Part shown: piece by piece, positions 59,531 to 64,000 of the stretch
How the letters are laid out: each line of letters begins with the position of its first letter
Position numbering within the stretch: position 1 is the first letter of the stretch
DNA from: Tersicoccus mangrovi
GTDB lineage: Bacteria; Actinomycetota; Actinomycetes; Actinomycetales; Micrococcaceae
Direction: 5' to 3'
NCBI RefSeq assembly: GCF_036881825.1
Contig: NZ_JBAJMW010000006.1
Location: 1-64,000, forward strand
Length of the DNA: 64,000 nucleotides
Translations under genes and position numbers: made by a program
The notes under the pieces: generated by a model
Databases searched by the model: none
What the model was told of the DNA's origin: nothing
Seen by the model: only the letters and a program-made list of their open reading frames with translations

Positions 59531-61477
59531 ATGAGCACCCGCACCTCGCTGCTTGGCGACAAGGTCGCCTGGGACGGCAACCGCCTCCAGGTCACCGACG
59601 AGTCCCTGATCGACAGCACGCTCCGACGCGCCGCCCTCTCCCCCTCCACCTCCAAGGCCATGCAGAGCTGCGGTGCCCGGTGGGTGGCGGAGAAGCTGCT
59701 GCACCAGGACGCCGGCCCGTTCGATGCCAGCTCCATCGGCACCAGCGCCCACGCCGTGCTCGAGACCCTCTACGGCCTGCCCGCCGCCCAGCGCACCCTC
59801 GCGACCGCCGAGGCCCTCACCCGGCGCGGGGCAGCGAAGCTGTGGGCCGAGCAGCCCGAGTGGGATGACGCGACCCGCGCCCAGAACCGGATCGACAAGG
59901 CCCTGTGGATCAGCGAGGTCATCGCCGCCCTGCAGGGCATCTTCACCATCGAGGACCCGACCCGCATCGTCGTCTACGACCGCGAGATGCGCATCGACGG
60001 CATCGAGATCGACGGGGTGCCCGTGAACGGGTTCATCGACCGGATCCGCTACACCAAGATCGACGGCGTCGTCGGCATCAAGGCTGAAGACTTCAAGACG
60101 GGAAAGGCCAAGACGAGCGAGTACGAGCTTCGCAGGTACGGCGACGATCATGGCGATCAGGTGCGCCTCTACCAGGCCGCCCTCGAGACCATGGACCTGG
60201 GCCTGCCGGTCTTTCCCGGCTCGCTGCTCTACACCCGCGAGGGGATCGAGCGGCGCGTGGACGGCTCCCCGGAGAAGGTCGCCGCGACCGTGAAGGTCTT
60301 CAAGAACTCCTGGTACCGGCACAACAAGTACATGTCCACCGGGGTGTTCCCCACCAAGGTCTCCGGCCTGTGCGGGTGGTGCCCGCTGGTCAACGCCTGC
60401 CCGGCCGCGGCCGAGGCCGGCAAGACCCTCTCCCCGAAGAAGCTCGACGGCGCCCCCTCGGCGGTCGCCCTGGGCATCCCCACCCTGCGCCCGCAGCCGG
60501 CCGCCGAGCCCGAGGACGCGGTCTGGTTCCCGCCCGAGGAGGAGCCCGAGGACGAGGCGCCCGCCCCGGTCACCGAGCAGGCTGACAGCACGGGGCCCGA
60601 GACGGACCCGGACGATGACCCCACCGACCCGGACGGCGGCGGGGCCCCCACGGGCGCCGGCGAGAGCGCCGAGGAGACCGCGGACGCGTCGGAGGAGGTG
60701 GCCGATGCCGCACACATGGGAGAGGACACGACCACCGAGCAGGGCACCGGAAAGGACCCCGACATGCCTCGCATCATCGAAGACAAGCCCTGGGAGCAGT
60801 ACACCGCCGATGGCGTGCTGAACCCCAACTCGTACACGGCCACCGGCCGGTTCGGCACCGCCGAGCTGGCGGTCGAGCAGCTGTTCGAGCACGGCCAGCC
60901 CCTCAACCCCACCAACGTCACCGCCCTGAACTTCACGCTGCGCCGGGTGCTCGAGACCGTCCAGGCCTCCTGGACCGGCTCCACCGTGGAGAACGACGGT
61001 GCGGCCACCCGTGTGCGCGGTGCCCTGCGCACCGTCCTGAAGACCATCCCCCTGCCGTTCGGGCAGGACATGGACGCCTGGGACCTGTGGGTGGAGGCCG
61101 CCACCCGGCGGTGCAAGTCGATCGTCTCGGTGGCCACCACGGAGCGGTTCGAGGGCATCGGCGACCCGTGGGAGGCGCTGGCCACCACCAGCCGCTCCGT
61201 CACTGGCGCGCCCGACGACACGGAGACCGGCCAGGACGAGACCCCGGCGGCGCCGGAGGAGGACGACGAGCCCGAGCAGCCCCCGGTCGTCGGCGACGAG
61301 GACGAGGACGAGCAGGACGAGGACGAGGCCCCGGCCGCACCGGTCAAGGCCAGCCCCGCCCGCAAGGTCGCGCCCGCCGCGACCGCCCGCCCGCGCGGGG
61401 CCAAGACCCGCCCCACCAGCCGGCGCGCTTCCATCAGCGCCGAGGACCTCGACGAAGAGGGGTTCGACGCCGCCTGA
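59531..61477 (+). CDS. RecB-like PD-(D/E)XK nuclease fused to an acidic protein
   Basis: The 648-aa frame starts at ATG 59531, without a ribosome site. The first 300 residues are a PDDEXK_1 nuclease: SPSTSKAMQSCGARW, then GIKAEDFKTGKAK (the D...DxK core) and a C-terminal Cys cluster (SGLCGWCPLVNACPAA) as in Fe-S RecB/AddB-like nucleases. An acidic linker follows. The last 237 residues (from 60764) are a separate unknown domain with an acidic coil. Motif A and a ribosome site lie in frame at the junction. Confidence 0.7.
   Translation: MSTRTSLLGDKVAWDGNRLQVTDESLIDSTLRRAALSPSTSKAMQSCGARWVAEKLLHQDAGPFDASSIGTSAHAVLETLYGLPAAQRTLATAEALTRRGAAKLWAEQPEWDDATRAQNRIDKALWISEVIAALQGIFTIEDPTRIVVYDREMRIDGIEIDGVPVNGFIDRIRYTKIDGVVGIKAEDFKTGKAKTSEYELRRYGDDHGDQVRLYQAALETMDLGLPVFPGSLLYTREGIERRVDGSPEKVAATVKVFKNSWYRHNKYMSTGVFPTKVSGLCGWCPLVNACPAAAEAGKTLSPKKLDGAPSAVALGIPTLRPQPAAEPEDAVWFPPEEEPEDEAPAPVTEQADSTGPETDPDDDPTDPDGGGAPTGAGESAEETADASEEVADAAHMGEDTTTEQGTGKDPDMPRIIEDKPWEQYTADGVLNPNSYTATGRFGTAELAVEQLFEHGQPLNPTNVTALNFTLRRVLETVQASWTGSTVENDGAATRVRGALRTVLKTIPLPFGQDMDAWDLWVEAATRRCKSIVSVATTERFEGIGDPWEALATTSRSVTGAPDDTETGQDETPAAPEEDDEPEQPPVVGDEDEDEQDEDEAPAAPVKASPARKVAPAATARPRGAKTRPTSRRASISAEDLDEEGFDAA
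60708..60725 (+). promoter_or_regulatory. Motif A inside the nuclease gene
   Basis: A perfect CCGCACACATG lies at 60708-60718, within the open frame. GGAAAGGA and ATG 60764 follow at normal distance. Confidence 0.55.
60764..61477 (+). CDS. Probable separate product, 237 aa (C-terminal part of the fusion)
   Basis: ATG 60764 sits behind GGAAAGGA and downstream of motif A. It would give a 237-aa protein starting MPRIIEDKPWEQYTADG. The second half is Glu/Asp-rich and ends EEGFDAA. It could be made both alone and as the tail of the nuclease. Function unknown. Confidence 0.5.
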   Translation: MPRIIEDKPWEQYTADGVLNPNSYTATGRFGTAELAVEQLFEHGQPLNPTNVTALNFTLRRVLETVQASWTGSTVENDGAATRVRGALRTVLKTIPLPFGQDMDAWDLWVEAATRRCKSIVSVATTERFEGIGDPWEALATTSRSVTGAPDDTETGQDETPAAPEEDDEPEQPPVVGDEDEDEQDEDEAPAAPVKASPARKVAPAATARPRGAKTRPTSRRASISAEDLDEEGFDAA

Positions 61478-61548
61478 TGAGCACCCCCGACCTCTGACCC
61501 GACCCCACCGGCACCCACCAACTCCGACTTCGAGAAAGCGAACACACC

Positions 61549-62190
61549 ATGGCCGAGACCAAGGCGCCCCTGACCACCGACCAGCGCAACCAGATCATCC
61601 TGGCCGCGATCAACATGAGCGGCGCCGTGCGCGACGTCGTCATCGACCCCGCCGACGTCATTGCCGCCAACCCCGACCTGGCCGGGAACGACCAGCAGCT
61701 CAAGGCTGCGGTCGCCAGCGCCCAGCTGGCTGCCCGCGAGCAGGCACAGGAGGACTGGAAGCACGGTCTGAACCGCAACCTCAAGCAGATCACCGTCCTG
61801 CTCAACGACCAGTCCTCCGCGTCGAAGATCGTGGACATGATCCACAACGCGAAGCCGGTCATGGGCGTGCTGCTCTACGTGACGAAGGAGGCCAGCTCCA
61901 CCCGCGGCTTCATCGGGCTCAAGACCCGCGAGTCCAAGTGGGCCAAGGACGGCATCGAGACCGCCCGCACCGAGCGGACCGACACCAGCCCCGAGGCGCT
62001 CGAGTTCTGCCGCCAGCTGCGCGCCCTCATCGGCCACCGGGTGCTCGTGCGCATCGACATGCAGGAGTACGACGGCGGCAAGCTCCGCGTCGCCCAGCAC
62101 GTCGAGGATCTCGGCCCGGCCAAGGACTTCGACCCCGCCGAGGGCAAGGAACTCACGATGGCCAAGCTGAACTCGCGCGACCGCGACTGA
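61549..62190 (+). CDS. Hypothetical DNA-metabolism protein, 213 aa
   Basis: Helical first half; the second half has strands such as GVLLYVTKEASSTRGFIGLK and HRVLVRIDMQEY that could be an OB-like barrel. It sits next to the nuclease and may work with it, which is an inference. GAGAAAGCG serves as a weak ribosome site. Confidence 0.6.
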   Translation: MAETKAPLTTDQRNQIILAAINMSGAVRDVVIDPADVIAANPDLAGNDQQLKAAVASAQLAAREQAQEDWKHGLNRNLKQITVLLNDQSSASKIVDMIHNAKPVMGVLLYVTKEASSTRGFIGLKTRESKWAKDGIETARTERTDTSPEALEFCRQLRALIGHRVLVRIDMQEYDGGKLRVAQHVEDLGPAKDFDPAEGKELTMAKLNSRDRD

Positions 62191-62201
62191 CCCACCCACC
62201 A

Positions 62202-62238
62202 GGACCCCGCCGGCCCGCGACCCGGGCCGGCGGGGTCC
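62202..62238. terminator. Hairpin terminator
   Basis: A perfect 15-bp stem (62202-62216 with 62224-62238) and a 7-nt loop. It ends the nuclease transcript before the second transfer block. Confidence 0.75.
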
Positions 62239-62268
62239 TGCTGTTCCCGGCGCGGGCCACCAGCGCCG

Positions 62269-62279
62269 GTCTACGCATG
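62269..62279 (+). promoter_or_regulatory. Motif B promoter of the TcpC block
   Basis: A perfect GTCTACGCATG, right after the terminator. ATG 62324 follows behind CGAGGAG, so this copy is leadered. Confidence 0.6.
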
Positions 62280-62323
62280 TCCACCTCCGAGACGCACCAC
62301 CCCGATCGAGGAGCCACCGCACC

Positions 62324-62869
62324 ATGAGCGAGACCCTGACCCTGCCGGAGCCGACCGAGACGGTCGAGCACGATCAGGCCACCACCACGGGCCCCGCCAC
62401 GGCGGCCAAGACGGGGGCAGGCAAGTCGAACCAGGCGCGCATGGCCGAACGCAACGCCAAGGCCAGCATCCGGCGCATCGCCGGCAAGGCCATCGAGGTC
62501 GAGCGGGCCGCCGGACCGGTCCGCGCCCTGGCTGCCTCCCTGCTCGGCGTCGCGGACGACCCGGTCGAACTGACCGCCCAGATCCTCGGCTCCACCCGCA
62601 AGCCCGGCACCGCCCTGGAAGACCTGAGCGAGATCACCGCCGCGATCGCCGAGAACAAGATCGAGGCCGCGATCCTCATCGCCGCCATGGAGCGGCCCGC
62701 ATTCCGGGACGTCTGGTCCCTGCTGCACACCCTGGGCGCCCTGTCCTCCCTGACCATCCCGGCCGCGATCACCAAGTCCGCCCTGGCCCTGCTGACCGCC
62801 GTCGAGGCCCTCGACGAGGACGCCCGCGCCAACCTGGCCGCCGCCAGCGACCTGCTCAAGCGCTCCTGA
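62324..62869 (+). CDS. Hypothetical helical protein, 181 aa
   Basis: A low-complexity Thr/Glu N-terminus is followed by amphipathic helices (DLSEITAAIAENKIEAAILI). First gene of the second transfer block. No family was recognised. Confidence 0.6.
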   Translation: MSETLTLPEPTETVEHDQATTTGPATAAKTGAGKSNQARMAERNAKASIRRIAGKAIEVERAAGPVRALAASLLGVADDPVELTAQILGSTRKPGTALEDLSEITAAIAENKIEAAILIAAMERPAFRDVWSLLHTLGALSSLTIPAAITKSALALLTAVEALDEDARANLAAASDLLKRS

Positions 62870-62890
62870 CCCGAAGGGACCAGTCACCCC

Positions 62891-63952
62891 ATGCCGCTCA
62901 CCGCCCGCCGGTCCAAGCCGGACCACGGCCCCGCCTGGCTCGATGACGTCGAAGAAGCCCCCCGCGCCGGGATGGAGGACGTGCGCCGGAAGAACCGCAT
63001 GTACGCGGCGACCCGGCGCATCCTCACACTGATGCCCTGGATGTTCGCCGTCCTGGCCCTGATGTACCTGTCCACCTTGCCGCGCCTGCTCGAACCGGCC
63101 GCGGCCGCGCCGGCGGCCGCCGCGCAGATCGACTCGCCCACCAAGGCGGTGGCCATCCAGGCGGTGCAGAACTGGCTGGACGCGGACCCCTCCCCACTGC
63201 CGGGCGGGAAGATCCTCTCCTGGGACGGGGCGAAGGTGCAGGCCGACCCGGCGGTGACCACGAACAAGGACAACGGCCAGTCCACCGAGGTGCAGGGCCT
63301 GCAGCTGAACACCCTGACCCTGACCAACGGCTCCGGGCAGATCTTCACCACCACCGTGCAGGTGGGCTACTCCCCGATCCGAGGCGCCCAGGTGATCGGG
63401 GCCCCCACCCTGATCCCGCGCGCACCCGATGACACCCAGCAGTGGCCCAACCTCTCCTCCTGGCCGGGCCTGACCAAGGTCTCGGCCACCGACCCGGTCA
63501 CCCAGGCTGTTACCGCGTGGGCGAAGGCCTACACCTCCGGGGACCCCAACGCGCTGCGCCTGGCGGTTGGGGACACCTCCACCGACCACGCCTACATCCC
63601 GCTGGCCGGGGCCACCATGCACGGAGTCACCGTCGAGGACGCCGCCACCAAGACCGCCACGGCGGACGGGTCGCCGGCGGTCACGGCCTCCGACGTCGTC
63701 GCCCGGGTCAGCTTCGGCATCACCTGGCAGGGCCAGAAGATCGGCCGGGACGCCACCCCCTCGAAGGTCACCTACGACGTGCTGATCACACGCGCCGACA
63801 CCGCCTCCCCGCAGGTGGTCGCCTGGGGCGGTGTGGGCCAGGGCCCGGACCTGAGCCCCTTCGCCAACGCCGTCACCGGCCGCACCATCACCGGTCCCGA
63901 CACGCCCACCACCGCGCCCACCGGCCCGGCCACCACGACCGCGGGGAGCTGA
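62891..63952 (+). CDS. TcpC-like conjugal transfer protein
   Basis: The 353-aa protein has an N-terminal cytosolic 45 residues, one TM helix (MPWMFAVLALMYLSTLPRLL) and a long extracytoplasmic part. This contains two NTF2-like segments (AVAIQAVQNWLDADPSPLPG and QAVTAWAKAYTSGDPNALRL). This is the plan of TcpC/VirB8-like channel proteins of Gram-positive conjugation. Confidence 0.75.
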   Translation: MPLTARRSKPDHGPAWLDDVEEAPRAGMEDVRRKNRMYAATRRILTLMPWMFAVLALMYLSTLPRLLEPAAAAPAAAAQIDSPTKAVAIQAVQNWLDADPSPLPGGKILSWDGAKVQADPAVTTNKDNGQSTEVQGLQLNTLTLTNGSGQIFTTTVQVGYSPIRGAQVIGAPTLIPRAPDDTQQWPNLSSWPGLTKVSATDPVTQAVTAWAKAYTSGDPNALRLAVGDTSTDHAYIPLAGATMHGVTVEDAATKTATADGSPAVTASDVVARVSFGITWQGQKIGRDATPSKVTYDVLITRADTASPQVVAWGGVGQGPDLSPFANAVTGRTITGPDTPTTAPTGPATTTAGS

Positions 63953-63958
63953 CCCACC

Positions 63959-64000
63959 ATGCCTTCGACGAAGAAGAAGCCGATCTCCACGTTCGGGATG
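63959..64000 (+). CDS. Start of the next gene (partial)
   Basis: ATG 63959, four bases after the TcpC-like stop, opens a frame beginning MPSTKKKPISTFGM that runs off the window. From its position it is likely another transfer gene. Confidence 0.5.
   Translation, partial: MPSTKKKPISTFGM

Noticed and set aside
1972..60718. Motif A copies as a CRISPR array or transposon ends
   Set aside because: Spacing is irregular, orientation follows the downstream gene, and there are no cas genes or transposases.

Overview
The window is high-GC actinobacterial DNA. It is densely packed, uses GTG starts often, and links neighbouring genes by ATGA/GTGA overlaps. No rRNA, tRNA, transposase or core housekeeping operon was seen. 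It carries a conjugation module (a VirD4/TraD-like coupling ATPase, an FtsK/TraB-like translocase, a replication-relaxation-like protein and a TcpC-like protein), several toxin-antitoxin loci and many small unknown genes. The best reading is a large conjugative plasmid or integrative conjugative element of an actinomycete. No replication initiator or integrase was recognised, so plasmid and ICE cannot be told apart here.

Layout. 0-9.1 kb: small unknown genes, an OGG-fold-like gene divergent from a HipB-like repressor, and an oligoribonuclease/MazG-like pair. 9.1-11.9 kb: an MmcB-like nuclease, a Fic protein under a double palindromic operator, and a membrane protein. 12.0-16.7 kb: a giant N6-methylase/helicase. 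16.7-18.7 kb: small genes and a metallophosphoesterase. 18.7-21.6 kb (minus): a type VII-secretion-like lipase cassette with a lipoprotein. 21.7-25.7 kb: small soluble and membrane proteins. 25.7-29.7 kb (minus): four sliding-clamp-domain-like paralogues in two operons around a pentapeptide-repeat protein. 29.8-34.3 kb: STAS-like paralogues and a HipBA locus. 34.3-36.9 kb: a lipoprotein and a repeat-rich non-coding segment whose strand composition flips. 36.9-47.1 kb: the main transfer genes, including an FtsK/TraB-like ATPase interrupted by a class 3 intein. 47.2-54.3 kb: a second Fic, a YdjM-like protein, and a large repeat/membrane protein flanked by 31-bp direct repeats. 54.4-58.4 kb: a caspase/CHAT-like protein, a Phd-type toxin-antitoxin pair, SRAP and a deoxyribonucleotidase. 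58.4-59.5 kb: non-coding, with hairpins, an AT-rich island and iteron-like repeats. 59.5-64 kb: a RecB-like nuclease and the start of a second transfer block.

The dominant signal is a repeated sequence, called here motif A: CCGCACACATG. With near matches it occurs 24 times, almost always just before a gene or operon. In the most common layout the T of CACACAT is exactly 7 nt before the start codon, which is the spacing of a -10 box in a leaderless actinobacterial promoter. In the other copies it lies about 30-45 nt upstream of a gene with a Shine-Dalgarno. A second perfect 11-mer, motif B (GTCTACGCATG), occurs four times, three of them at the heads of the transfer operons. I infer that the element uses its own promoter classes to coordinate accessory genes (A) and transfer genes (B).
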